From NCBI GenBank assembly GCA_002686265.1, contig NZBA01000050.1:395955-459954 (forward strand): a DNA stretch of 64,000 nucleotides, given 5' to 3'. Made by a program: the position numbers and the translations under genes. Positions within the stretch are counted from its first letter, which is position 1; each line of letters begins with the position of its first letter. The notes under the pieces were generated by a model that saw only the letters and a list, made by a program, of their open reading frames with translations, made no database searches and was not told the origin of the DNA. Positions 8,400 through 16,815 of the stretch are shown piece after piece. This DNA is from Planctomycetota bacterium. Lineage in GTDB: Bacteria; Planctomycetota; UBA1135; GCA-002686595.

Positions 8400-9184
8400 G
8401 CGCACCGCGAGCGTTGGTGTTGCGTGCGGCGGGAACGAACTGCGACGGCGAGACGGCGCGCGCCCTCGAGCTGGGCGGAGCGACGGCGGCGGTCTGGCAC
8501 CTCGAGCGCCTGGTGGCCGAGCCCGACCGCCTGGAGCAGACCGAAATCCTGGTCCTGGCGGGCGGCTTCAGCCACGGGGACGACGTGGGTGCGGGGCGCG
8601 TCTGGGGCCTCGACCTGCGCCGCCGCTTGCAGGCGGAGCTGTGGGCCTTCGTCGAGCGCGGCGGCCTGGTGCTGGGGATCTGCAACGGCTTCCAAGCCCT
8701 CTTGGAGTCGGGGCTGTTCGCTCCCCGCGGCAGCGCGGCGGCGGAGCGCGACGTGGCCTTGACGGCGAACACGTCCAACCACTACGAGTGTCGCTGGGTG
8801 AGCTTGGAATCACTCGACTGTGTCTGCCCCTGGATCGTGGCCGGCGAGCGCTGGCCGGTGCCGGTGGCCCATGCCGAGGGACGCTTCGCCGTGGCCGACG
8901 GAGGTGTCGTGGAGCGCCTGCGGGCGGCGGGTCAGGTGGCTCTCAGCTACGTGGCTCCCGGCGGCGGGCCGGCGGAGTACCCGGCCAACCCCAACGGCTC
9001 CGTGGCCGACATCGCTGGGATCTGCGACGCGAGCGGCCGCGTCCTGGGCCTGATGCCCCACCCCGAGCGCAACGTGAGCCCCTGGCACCACCCGCGCTGG
9101 ACGCGCATGGAGGCGCGCGAGGAGGGCGAGGGCCTGATCTTCTTCCGGCGCATGGTGGCGGTCGCCGCGGGTGTGTCGGTCTGA
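8396..9184 (+). CDS. purQ: Phosphoribosylformylglycinamidine synthase glutaminase subunit PurQ
   Basis: PurQ is the class-I glutamine amidotransferase that supplies ammonia to PurL. The 262-residue protein starts in an ATGA overlap with purL, which fixes the start and implies coupled translation. The nucleophile is Cys96 in LGICNGFQ; the His/Glu pair is in LMPHPERN near the C-terminus. GGFSHGDDVGAGR is the typical PurQ loop. The protein is slightly longer than the ~227-residue Bacillus enzyme, as in amidotransferases that serve large PurL proteins. Confidence 0.96.
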   Translation: MSAPRALVLRAAGTNCDGETARALELGGATAAVWHLERLVAEPDRLEQTEILVLAGGFSHGDDVGAGRVWGLDLRRRLQAELWAFVERGGLVLGICNGFQALLESGLFAPRGSAAAERDVALTANTSNHYECRWVSLESLDCVCPWIVAGERWPVPVAHAEGRFAVADGGVVERLRAAGQVALSYVAPGGGPAEYPANPNGSVADIAGICDASGRVLGLMPHPERNVSPWHHPRWTRMEAREEGEGLIFFRRMVAVAAGVSV

Positions 9185-9385
9185 ACGGGCTCGCGGCGCC
9201 GCGGCGGCGGTGCCGGTTCGGGGGCGGCGGTGGCCGGCGGAGTGATTTTTCCTCTTCGGCGCTACTGAACCGCCGCTTCAAAAGCGCTAGGTTCGGAGTC
9301 GTCGAGGGAGCGAAGCCCGCGAGACGGAGGGCGCGCTCGAAGATGCATTTCACGAATCCGGGCCGAGCCCCAAGAGGACAGAGAC

Positions 9386-9769
9386 ATGCGCCACAAGCTC
9401 ATCGCCAGCATCCTGATCGCCCTGGCCCTCCCTGGTTGCCTGGCGGCCGCCGCGGGGGTCGGAGCGGGGATCATCTTCAGCCAGGAGATGGACGCCAACA
9501 CCTACACCTACTTCCTAGAGAAGGACGCGGACGTGGTGTGGGCGACGGCCAAGGCTTCCTTGAGCCACCAAGCCACTGAGATCATCGAACCCGACGAGGA
9601 CCTGCGCACGGTCACGGCGCGCATCGACAATGCCGACGTGGTCGTCTCGGTGGAGCTCCACGACCTCGACCGTTGCGCCCTGCGGGTCTCGGCCCGCAAG
9701 TTCGGAGTCGCCAACGGCGAGCTGGCCGAGATGGTCATAGACGAGATCGTCCGCGACCTCGAGCGCTGA
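9386..9769 (+). CDS. DUF3568-like small lipoprotein
   Basis: The 127-residue protein has a basic n-region, a hydrophobic run and a lipobox ending at Cys18 (LALPGC), followed by a short Ala/Gly stretch. The mature part (YTYFLEKDADVVWATAKASL, then VTARIDNADVVVSVEL) matches the style of DUF3568 lipoproteins, which are small envelope proteins of unknown function. An AGAGG ribosome-binding site precedes the ATG. The gene is alone between purQ and a converging Fur-family gene. A short T-run at 9246-9250 upstream could end purQ transcription, but the hairpin before it is weak. Confidence 0.72.
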   Translation: MRHKLIASILIALALPGCLAAAAGVGAGIIFSQEMDANTYTYFLEKDADVVWATAKASLSHQATEIIEPDEDLRTVTARIDNADVVVSVELHDLDRCALRVSARKFGVANGELAEMVIDEIVRDLER

Positions 9770-10054
9770 GCGGAGTCCGCCTCGCGGCGCGAGCGACGGT
9801 CTGGCGACACTCCAGTTCGACTCGTAGCGCCTCCTCGGCGGCGCTGTGTTCGAGCGCGGTGCGTCTCGGGCAACGCTCCCGCCCGGCCCGTCCGGTGCTT
9901 CCCGCGCCGACGGTTCGGCCAGACCGACGGCGCTTCCCGTCCGGGACGGCATCCCTCCGTCCGGTGCAGCCAGCCCCTCCGGCCGGTGTAACTAGCACCG
10001 CGGGGCGGTTTCGTCGATGCCGCCGTTGGGTCGGTGGTCTCGCGCGGGCGAGTC

Positions 10055-10510
10055 TCACCCTAGGTCGCCGAGGCTCTCGGCGCAGGAGGCGCAGCGGCCC
10101 ATCAGGCGCAGAGAGTGGCTCTCGAGGGTGAAGCCCTGGCTGCGCGCCACCTCTCGTTGCAGCTTCTCGATGCGTGGCTCGCGAAACTCACAGATGCGCC
10201 CGCAGTCGGGGCAGATCAGGTGGTCGTGGTGCCCATGCCCGAGCACGTGCTCGTAGACGATCTCACCGCCGCCGGTGTCGAGGGACTCGATGAAGCCGCC
10301 TTCCTCCAGTAGGGACAGGGTGCGGTAGACGGTGGCGCGCGAGACCTTTGGCCCCTCCTCCTCCGCCATCCAGGCGTAGAGTTGCTCGGCGCTGAAGTGC
10401 TTGTGCGTGGCAAAGGCGCGTTCGAAGATGCGCCATCGCTGCGGAGTGAGCTTGAGGGAGCGCGAGCGCAGGTAGCTCTCGAACTTCTGGTCGATGAGGG
10501 TCTGGTTCAC
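10055..10510 (-). CDS. Fur-family metal- or peroxide-responsive repressor
   Basis: The 151-residue protein has the Fur layout. The N-terminal winged helix includes LTPQRWRIFERAF and SRATVYRTLSLLEEGGFI; the dimerisation domain has HGHHDHLICPDCG; and a second CxxC (CASC) near the C-terminus completes a structural zinc site with the first. The sequence cannot separate Fur, Zur and PerR. It follows purD with an 18-nt gap and is probably co-transcribed, an unusual partner for a Fur protein. The ~285-nt gap to the converging lipoprotein gene contains only short repeats, such as CCGTCCGGTGC twice. Confidence 0.92.
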   Translation of the reverse strand: MNQTLIDQKFESYLRSRSLKLTPQRWRIFERAFATHKHFSAEQLYAWMAEEEGPKVSRATVYRTLSLLEEGGFIESLDTGGGEIVYEHVLGHGHHDHLICPDCGRICEFREPRIEKLQREVARSQGFTLESHSLRLMGRCASCAESLGDLG

Positions 10511-10528
10511 CGCGTGCTCAGCCGGAGT

Positions 10529-11989
10529 TCAGGTCCCCTCGCAGGTCGGATCGAAGGCGGGACCCGCGCTGTCTGTCCCGACGGCGGGGCCGGCATCTCG
10601 GGGTTCGGCGACGGGCTGACCCGGGGCGCCCGCGGTGACGGGAGCCCCGGCGAGGGCCTCCCCGTCCGCCGGCTCGCCCTTCGTCTTGTCGAGAATGGCG
10701 CTGATGTGGGTCTTGCGTGCTTCGACCCGCGCCCCGATGTCTCGCCGACAGAACTTGCCCGCCCATTCGATCCGGTCGTAGGCCTGGTAGGCCTTCTCGC
10801 GCGCGGCTTCGATGTCCTCGCCGAGTGCGGTCACGCACAAGACGCGTCCACCGGCTGTGTGCAGTCCTCCCTCTCCGGCGACGGTGCCGCCGTGGAAGGT
10901 GACGACATCCTCCTCGGCGTCGGCCTCCTCGGTGCCGCTGATCGAATCGCCCTTGCGGTAGGGTCCGGGGTAGCCCTCGCTGGCGCCGACGACGCCCACG
11001 GCGGAGCGCTCATCCCATTCCGGGGAGTCCATCTGCTCCAGGGTGCCGCGGGCGGTGGCGGCGAGGTAGGGCAGGAGGTCGTCTTTGAAACGGCGCACGA
11101 CCGCTTGTGCTTCGGGGTCGCCGAAGCGCACGTTGAACTCGAGCACCTTGGGCCCTTGTTCGGTGATCATGAGTCCGGCGTAGAGCACGCCGTGAAACTC
11201 GACTCCTTCGGTGCGCAGACCGTGGATCGCGGGGATCAGGATGCGCTGTTCGATCTGTCGCAGGAGGCGTCGGGTCAGGCTGGGTGCTGGCGAGTAGACG
11301 CCCATGCCTCCGGTGTTCGGTCCCGAGTCGCCCTCGCCGACTTGCTTGTGGTCGACGACGGGTTCGAGGATCAAGACGGCTTCGCCGTCGGTGATGGCTT
11401 GGACGGTAGCCTCCTCGCCTTCGAGAAACTCCTCGATGACGATGCGGGCGCCGGCGTCACCGAGGCGCTTCGCCTCCATGACGGCATCGACGGCCCGGCA
11501 GGCCTCGGTCGCGTCAGCGCAGATGAAGACGCCCTTGCCGGCGGCGAGTCCGTCGGCCTTGACGACCTGCGGCCACTGCTGGCAGGTCTCCAGGTAGGCC
11601 TTCGCCTGCCCGGAGCGATCGAACTGCCGCCAGGTGGCGGTCGGGATCCGGTAGCGGTCGAGGAGGTCCTTGGCGAAGGCCTTGGAGCCCTCGAGTTGGG
11701 CTCCCCGGCGCGTGGGTCCGAAGGTGTCGATGCCCGCCTCGGCGAGCTCGTCGGCGAGCCCCTTGCAGAGCGGGTCCTCCGGCCCGACGACGACCAGGTC
11801 GACGTCCTCCTCGCGCGCCAGTCGGACGAGGCCGGCGACGTCATCGGCGGCGACGGTCACGTTGCGAGCGACGCCGGCGGTGCCGGCGTTGCCGGGTGCG
11901 CAGAGCAGCTCGGAGAGCAGTGGGGACTGGGCGATCTTCCAGCACAGGGCGTGCTCGCGCCCGCCGCTGCCGACGACGAGGACCTTCAT
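10529..11989 (-). CDS. purD: Phosphoribosylamine-glycine ligase (GAR synthetase)
   Basis: PurD joins glycine to phosphoribosylamine with ATP in step two of purine synthesis. The 486-residue protein opens with the Rossmann-like MKVLVVGSGGREHALCWKIA and has the ATP-grasp core (VVKADGLAAGKGVFIC, VIEEFLEGEEATVQAI, GVLYAGLMIT and EFNVRFGDPEAQ). It exceeds the usual ~425 residues through a low-complexity Ala/Gly/Pro tail after about residue 430 (from KTKGEPADGEALAG on). The tail is not part of the known fold. The gene is separated from purL-purQ by 1.3 kb and lies on the other strand. Confidence 0.96.
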   Translation of the reverse strand: MKVLVVGSGGREHALCWKIAQSPLLSELLCAPGNAGTAGVARNVTVAADDVAGLVRLAREEDVDLVVVGPEDPLCKGLADELAEAGIDTFGPTRRGAQLEGSKAFAKDLLDRYRIPTATWRQFDRSGQAKAYLETCQQWPQVVKADGLAAGKGVFICADATEACRAVDAVMEAKRLGDAGARIVIEEFLEGEEATVQAITDGEAVLILEPVVDHKQVGEGDSGPNTGGMGVYSPAPSLTRRLLRQIEQRILIPAIHGLRTEGVEFHGVLYAGLMITEQGPKVLEFNVRFGDPEAQAVVRRFKDDLLPYLAATARGTLEQMDSPEWDERSAVGVVGASEGYPGPYRKGDSISGTEEADAEEDVVTFHGGTVAGEGGLHTAGGRVLCVTALGEDIEAAREKAYQAYDRIEWAGKFCRRDIGARVEARKTHISAILDKTKGEPADGEALAGAPVTAGAPGQPVAEPRDAGPAVGTDSAGPAFDPTCEGT

Positions 11990-12155
11990 GGGCGGGTCTC
12001 TTGGGGACGGGAACCGGGGCCAGCGGGCAAGCTACCCGCTCCCGGCCTTTCGGGCCAGCGCTATCCCCCCGGCGCCGCCCTCCCACTCCCCGCCCGGTCC
12101 TGTGCCCGCGCCTCCTCGTGCCTTAGAGTGTTCAGGCGGCCGTGTGTGTCGTCCC

Positions 12156-12231
12156 CGGGGAGTACCTCAGTTGGTAGAGGCGGAGCTTTGGGTGCTCCGA
12201 GTCGTGGGTTCGAGTCCCATCTCCCCGACCA
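12156..12231 (+). tRNA. tRNA-Pro (anticodon TGG)
   Basis: The acceptor stem CGGGGAG (12156-12162) pairs perfectly with CTCCCCG (12221-12227). The D arm, the anticodon stem GGAGC/GCTCC with loop TTTGGGT and anticodon TGG at 12189-12191, and the T arm with TTCGAGT are all present. The discriminator base is A and CCA is encoded (12229-12231). The first base C is usual for bacterial tRNA-Pro. A TAGAGT box at 12124-12129 could be its -10 element. Confidence 0.95.
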
Positions 12232-12243
12232 CATCCCGCTCCG

Positions 12244-12320
12244 GCGCCCGTAGCTCAGGTGGATAGAGCATCGGATTTCTAATCCGAGGGTCCCAGGTTC
12301 GAGTCCTGGCGGGCGCGCCA
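12244..12320 (+). tRNA. tRNA-Arg (anticodon TCT)
   Basis: The acceptor stem GCGCCCG (12244-12250) pairs with CGGGCGC (12310-12316), followed by G and an encoded CCA. The anticodon stem TCGGA/TCCGA encloses TTTCTAA with anticodon TCT at 12278-12280. The T loop is TTCGAGT. It lies 12 nt after tRNA-Pro and is probably on the same transcript. Confidence 0.95.
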
Positions 12321-12653
12321 ACTCCCGGCGGGGGTGCGCGGCGTCGGCCCCGCGGTGGAGCGACCGTCAGCGGGGGCGGCTCATGACGAGCTGGGGGCCT
12401 TCCCACCCGCCGGTCCAGAGGAAGCCGGGCGCCTCACAGAAGGAACACGCGCTGTACGGGAGGTCCCGACGCAGCATCCCAATCTCCTGTGGTGGAGACG
12501 CCCCCCCGCCGAGTGCCGAGGAGGGCAGGCGGCGCGCGCCGCCGCCGGGAGACGCGGGATTCCCGCTCGTTGTTCTCAAACCTGGACATCCCACAGGTCG
12601 ACCCACCACGCATCCGAGAGCTTCGCCCTCACTCCCAGCCAGGAACCGCCCCG
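12321..12653. other. Intergenic region with no convincing gene
   Basis: This stretch lies between the tRNA pair and the 90-residue lipoprotein gene. An 80-codon minus-strand reading frame exists but has no ribosome-binding site or family resemblance. The sequence CTCGTTGTTCTCAAACCTGG near 12569-12588 is locally AT-richer and may hold the promoter of the lipoprotein gene. I see no RNA gene here. Confidence 0.5.
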
Positions 12654-12926
12654 ATGCAACCGACTCGAAGCCTGTTCTCCCCGCTCGCCATGCTCGCCCT
12701 GCTCACCGCCGGGTGTACGACTGCCGGTCCCTTCGTCACCTCCATCTCCAGCGACGGACGTGGTGGCGTGATCGTCGAGAAGAGCATGGTCAAGTACAAC
12801 TCGTTCATGGGCACCGTCTCGAACGAGCACACGACGAGCACGACCATCAATTCGATCGACACGAGGAAACTCGACAACACGGCCGCCAGCAAGCCGCAAG
12901 AGTGCTGGACCGGAGAATCAGACTAG
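12654..12926 (+). CDS. Small lipoprotein of unknown function
   Basis: The ATG at 12654 is preceded by an AGGAAC ribosome-binding site and begins a 90-residue protein with a good signal peptide and a lipobox ending at Cys21 (LALLTAGC). The mature 69 residues are rich in Ser and Thr (NEHTTSTTINSIDTRKLDN) with one further Cys near the end. I recognise no family. It follows the two tRNA genes on the same strand and is probably a separate unit. Confidence 0.65.
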   Translation: MQPTRSLFSPLAMLALLTAGCTTAGPFVTSISSDGRGGVIVEKSMVKYNSFMGTVSNEHTTSTTINSIDTRKLDNTAASKPQECWTGESD

Positions 12927-13095
12927 ATCGGCACGGCACCTCAGCGGTGTCCCCTACCGAGGCGCGGGGGCGCGATGCGCGGCGGAATGCCCTCGCGGGT
13001 CTCGCCCCCTCCCGATCCGACTCCGCCCGACGGGTGGTCCCGATCGGCAAGGCGTTGCCGCGGGAGAACCGACTACAGCTCGCCGCCCAGGTCGG

Positions 13096-14379
13096 CTACC
13101 CGAACACGGTCCCCGTCGTCGGATTGGCGTGGCGCAGGCGAGAAAGGAAGCTGGTGTCCACCTGCGTCCCGGTACGGGGCAGGTCGAGGACGAACGGGTG
13201 CGCGTCGTGGTCGCGACCGGACTCGCAGGACTCGATGATCCCGGCGAGCATCACCCCGATCATCGGGGCCGTCTTGAACGAGGAGCCGCTCGTACCGACG
13301 GCCACGTACCAACCCGGCAAGTCCGTGCGGTCCACGATCGGGTACCAGTCCAAGGTCGTGACGTCGTAGAGGTGAGCCAGGCCGCTCGGCGGGCCCATCT
13401 CGATCCGTGGGAAGCGCTTCATCGCTCGCAGGACTTGCCGCTCGCGGTAGCGCTGCGTGATCCCCACGTCGAGGGCGTCGGGGTCGTCCACCCACTCCAG
13501 CTCGTCACACGCCGGGTCCGTCGAGCCGATGATCAACTGGCGCTCGCCGGACTCCGGGCGGAGGTACACGCCGCCGTCGAGGTCGCCGACCACGGGCACC
13601 CGCTCGGCGCCGCTGCAAGGATTGGCGAGGGCGTGCACCTCCCGGCGCAAGGGACGCGTCTCCAGGGGCAAGCTGACACCCCCCAAACCGTTGAGCACCC
13701 CCGACCAGGGCCCGGCCGCGTTGACGACCACGTCCGCGACCAGGGGCCGGCCCCGGGAAACGACCACCTCGAAGGGCGCTCCACCCTCGTGGCGGACCGC
13801 CGTGACCTCGGTGTTCAGCCGATAGCGCACGCCGACGCGCTCGCCCGCCAGGCGCAGGTTGTGGGTCGCCAGACCCGGGGAGACCACGTAGCCGCCGTCC
13901 TCCTCGAATACGGCCCCGGCGATACGTTCCCCGCTCCCGACGAGGAACTCGGGGTGGTCCACCGCGACCGGAGGCGAGCAGCGCCCCACGTCGAGGAACC
14001 CGAAGCGCTCCTCGACGGCGTCGGCATCCAACAGGCGCACGGGCACGCCGCAGGAACGCATGTCCTCGACGATGGCGAGGACCGACGCGTCCAGCGCCTC
14101 GGGCAGGAGCAGGACGCCGGGGCGCTCGAAGACCGCCAGGTCCCCGTCGATCGGACCCAGCCAAGCCCCCCAATCAGCCCACAGATGCGAGGCCTCCTGG
14201 GCCAGACGGACCATCCCCGGCTGGCTGTAGAAGCGCCGCACGATCCCGCAGGAGGCGGAGGTCGAGCCGTGACCGACCTCGCCGTTGCGGTCGACGACGA
14301 CCACCTCCGCCCCGAGCTCACCCAGCTCGCGGCTGATCGCACAGCCGAGTACGCCCGCTCCGATGACCACCGCTCGCAT
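13096..14379 (-). CDS. FAD-dependent amine/amino-acid oxidoreductase (DadA/SoxB-like)
   Basis: The 427-residue protein starts with the dinucleotide-binding MRAVVIGAGVLGCAISREL, then a conserved Asp and the HGSTSASCGIVRRFYS stretch typical of the glycine oxidase/sarcosine oxidase/D-amino-acid dehydrogenase group. VVNAAGPWS near residue 215 and YVAVGTSGSSFKTAPMIG near the end complete the FAD fold. These enzymes oxidise secondary or primary amines to imines; the substrate cannot be told. I chose the ATG at 14379 because the Rossmann motif begins there, although the frame is open further upstream. A 173-nt gap follows the membrane SGNH gene on the same strand. Confidence 0.85.
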   Translation of the reverse strand: MRAVVIGAGVLGCAISRELGELGAEVVVVDRNGEVGHGSTSASCGIVRRFYSQPGMVRLAQEASHLWADWGAWLGPIDGDLAVFERPGVLLLPEALDASVLAIVEDMRSCGVPVRLLDADAVEERFGFLDVGRCSPPVAVDHPEFLVGSGERIAGAVFEEDGGYVVSPGLATHNLRLAGERVGVRYRLNTEVTAVRHEGGAPFEVVVSRGRPLVADVVVNAAGPWSGVLNGLGGVSLPLETRPLRREVHALANPCSGAERVPVVGDLDGGVYLRPESGERQLIIGSTDPACDELEWVDDPDALDVGITQRYRERQVLRAMKRFPRIEMGPPSGLAHLYDVTTLDWYPIVDRTDLPGWYVAVGTSGSSFKTAPMIGVMLAGIIESCESGRDHDAHPFVLDLPRTGTQVDTSFLSRLRHANPTTGTVFG

Positions 14380-14552
14380 GACCGAATTCCTCCACGCCGC
14401 CCGACGCGCCTCGGCCGTCCTCGCCTCCAGGACCCCAGACACCACGCACGGGTCCAGAGTATAGGCGACCGCCGCACGCGCCCCGCTCCCCCGCCCGGTG
14501 GTCCCCGCCGCGCTACCGCTCCCGGCGCCCGCGGCGCCCGCGCGGCCGGCCC

Positions 14553-16607
14553 TCACTCCGCGGCGCGCGCGAACTCCAGCGAGAACCACGCCACGGCTAG
14601 CTGGCGCCGATCGAGGGCGCCCTCCATGAAGTCGGCCGGTGCCCGGGTGTAGGCGTAGCGCAGCTCCACGCGGCAAGGCGAGGCCCCGCGCGCGGCGGCG
14701 GGGACGTCCAGCGAGTAGGTCCCCAGGCCCTTTCCCAGGCGCACGGCGCCGATCTCGGTCCCGTCGACGAAGACGCCCACGACCTGCGCCGGGCGCCCGG
14801 GGAACTCGTAGGGAGCCGCGGCGAAGGTCATTCGCAGCGCTCCCTCCGGGGGCAGGGAGACCTCGAGCGCCGAGCGCGCACCGAGGCTCCAAACGAAGCT
14901 CCGTCCGCCCATGTTCTCGGCCTGCGCCCAGCCATGGAGCAGGAAGGGGCGCTCCCCCCCCGAACCGAATTCCAGGCGCAAGGGGAGGGCGGGCTCGGCG
15001 GATCCCGCGGGATGGTCGGCGGCGGAGCCTTCGGCGCCGGGTGCGGGCGGCGCAACGGCCTCGCTCGCTCCCGCCCCCCCATCGCCGAGCAGTCTTGCGA
15101 CGAACGCGGCCAGCGCCTCCCCGGCCACCGCGTTGCCGCGCGCGTTGAAGTGGGTGTCGCGCAGGTGGTAGACATGCCGCCGGCCGTCCGCCAGAGGCTC
15201 GACCGCCCGTAGCAGGGGCAGCAGGTCGAGGTGTGGCAGGCGCCGCGAGCCCATCCACTCCACGGTCTTGCGCTGGGCAAGGTCGCGCTCGAGGGGTTGC
15301 TCGTTCATCCCCTGCACCGTCTCCCACAGTCCCTCCTCGACCTGCAGCTCGTCGGGGATCAGCACGAAGGCCACCGGCGTCGAGCCGGCGGCGGCGAGGA
15401 TCGCGTCCAGCTCGGCGAAGAACCGGCCGTGGGCGCCGCGGTGATCGATGCAGATCGCCCAGGCGATGCGCGCCTCGAGCTGGTGAAACAGGTCCGCTCC
15501 CATCGTGGGCCGCTCGACCAGCGGGTCCTCCAGCCACGGGAAGCGCCGGGTCAGGGAGACCCCCGAGGACTCGACGGCCGCCAGGAAGGTGCGCGAGATC
15601 TCCAAGCGGCGGAGGATGTTCATGCGGTGCCAGACGATCGGCAGCAGGTAGGCATCGGCATCGTGCCAGCGCGGAGGGCCGGGGGGCGCGGGGCTGGTGA
15701 CGATGTCGTTGCCCAGGTAGAGCTGGATCACGATCAGGTCGGGCTCGAGCTCCAACGCCTCGCTCACGAGCAGCTCGAGGTAGTCGGCGGGCCCGATGCC
15801 CGGGAAGCCCAGGTTGTAGATCTCCAGGCCGCTCGCACGCTCGGCTACCGTCGTGAAGTGGTAGTGGTGCGGGACGCTTCCGTAGCTGAACGAGTCGCCG
15901 ATGCTCACGACCAGCGGGCGGCGCGCCTCGCCCGCCGCGGCGAACTCCCCGTCGTAGTGCCCGGTCGTGTTCATCGGGAAGTGGAAGCGCAGGGCTCCCG
16001 GCCTCTGCCGCTCGCTCTCGCGCCGGATCTGCGAGGGCGTGTCGCGCGTGATCAGGATGGGAGTGGGGCGCACGGCGGCCACGAAGCGCAGGGAGAGCTC
16101 GCCGAACGCCACCCCGACGACCCCGCAAAGGCACAGGCGTTCGGCGAGCCGACGCAGCCCCTCGGGCAGGCCGCGGCGCGCCGCGGGCAGGAACCAGGTC
16201 CAGAGCACGTAGCCCAGGTACGCGCCCGCCAGGACGAGTTCGGCGGTGACCGGGTGGCGCACCCGGAACGGTCCCTGGAACGACTCGGCGGTCGAGAGCA
16301 CGAACACTGAGGAGACCACCAGTGCGACGCCGAAGTAGACGGCCACGCGCAGGCGTAGGGCCACGTCGCGCTCCGCCCGGCGCCGCGCCGCCCACCACGC
16401 GACGCGTGCGAGCTCGAATCCGCCAGCGATCACGGCCCCGGCTGTCAGCACCGACAGGGCCTGCACGCCGATCTCCCCCAGGCCGTACCGGTCCGCCAGG
16501 ATCCGCAGCACCATGCGTCGCTGCACGGACAACTCCCACACCGCCCAACACGCCCGCACGCCGAGCCCGTGGAGTACGAGGAAGACGAGCGGCGCGAGGA
16601 GCCTCAC
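14553..16607 (-). CDS. Membrane-anchored SGNH/GDSL-type hydrolase
   Basis: The 684-residue protein has about four or five membrane segments in residues 1-185. An extracytoplasmic SGNH domain follows: SIGDSFSYG carries the nucleophile Ser, LYLGNDIV the Asn block, and DTHFNARGN the catalytic Asp and His. The last ~150 residues form a probable beta-rich carbohydrate-binding-like domain. Proteins of this type include AlgX/AlgJ- and OatA-like enzymes that add or remove acyl groups on surface polysaccharides, so a role in polysaccharide O-acetylation or deacetylation is likely. No polysaccharide genes adjoin. A sulfatase-like gene lies 208 nt upstream on the same strand. Confidence 0.82.
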   Translation of the reverse strand: MRLLAPLVFLVLHGLGVRACWAVWELSVQRRMVLRILADRYGLGEIGVQALSVLTAGAVIAGGFELARVAWWAARRRAERDVALRLRVAVYFGVALVVSSVFVLSTAESFQGPFRVRHPVTAELVLAGAYLGYVLWTWFLPAARRGLPEGLRRLAERLCLCGVVGVAFGELSLRFVAAVRPTPILITRDTPSQIRRESERQRPGALRFHFPMNTTGHYDGEFAAAGEARRPLVVSIGDSFSYGSVPHHYHFTTVAERASGLEIYNLGFPGIGPADYLELLVSEALELEPDLIVIQLYLGNDIVTSPAPPGPPRWHDADAYLLPIVWHRMNILRRLEISRTFLAAVESSGVSLTRRFPWLEDPLVERPTMGADLFHQLEARIAWAICIDHRGAHGRFFAELDAILAAAGSTPVAFVLIPDELQVEEGLWETVQGMNEQPLERDLAQRKTVEWMGSRRLPHLDLLPLLRAVEPLADGRRHVYHLRDTHFNARGNAVAGEALAAFVARLLGDGGAGASEAVAPPAPGAEGSAADHPAGSAEPALPLRLEFGSGGERPFLLHGWAQAENMGGRSFVWSLGARSALEVSLPPEGALRMTFAAAPYEFPGRPAQVVGVFVDGTEIGAVRLGKGLGTYSLDVPAAARGASPCRVELRYAYTRAPADFMEGALDRRQLAVAWFSLEFARAAE

Positions 16608-16815
16608 CGCAGCCCACCCCGTTGGCTCGGCCCCGCGCCCCCGACGGGTCGTCCACCCCGTCCGGCTCCCCAGCGCCCGTCCTCTCGCGCATGCGGCCGT
16701 CCGGGGAAAAGTACCTGCGCACTCGGCTCCGCCCGCACGGCGCTCCGCCGTGCGGGGGCGCGCACCAAGGAGGACTCAGCTGATCGGATGGCGCAGGGAG
16801 CTTCCATATTCCCGG

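Noticed and set aside
9243..9250. Intrinsic terminator behind purQ
   Set aside because: The T-run is present but the GC-rich sequence before it does not form a convincing stem.
12367..12609. An 80-codon minus-strand frame with a CSFC motif
   Set aside because: There is no ribosome-binding site, and two Cys residues are not enough to support a gene. It might be re-examined if homologues appear.
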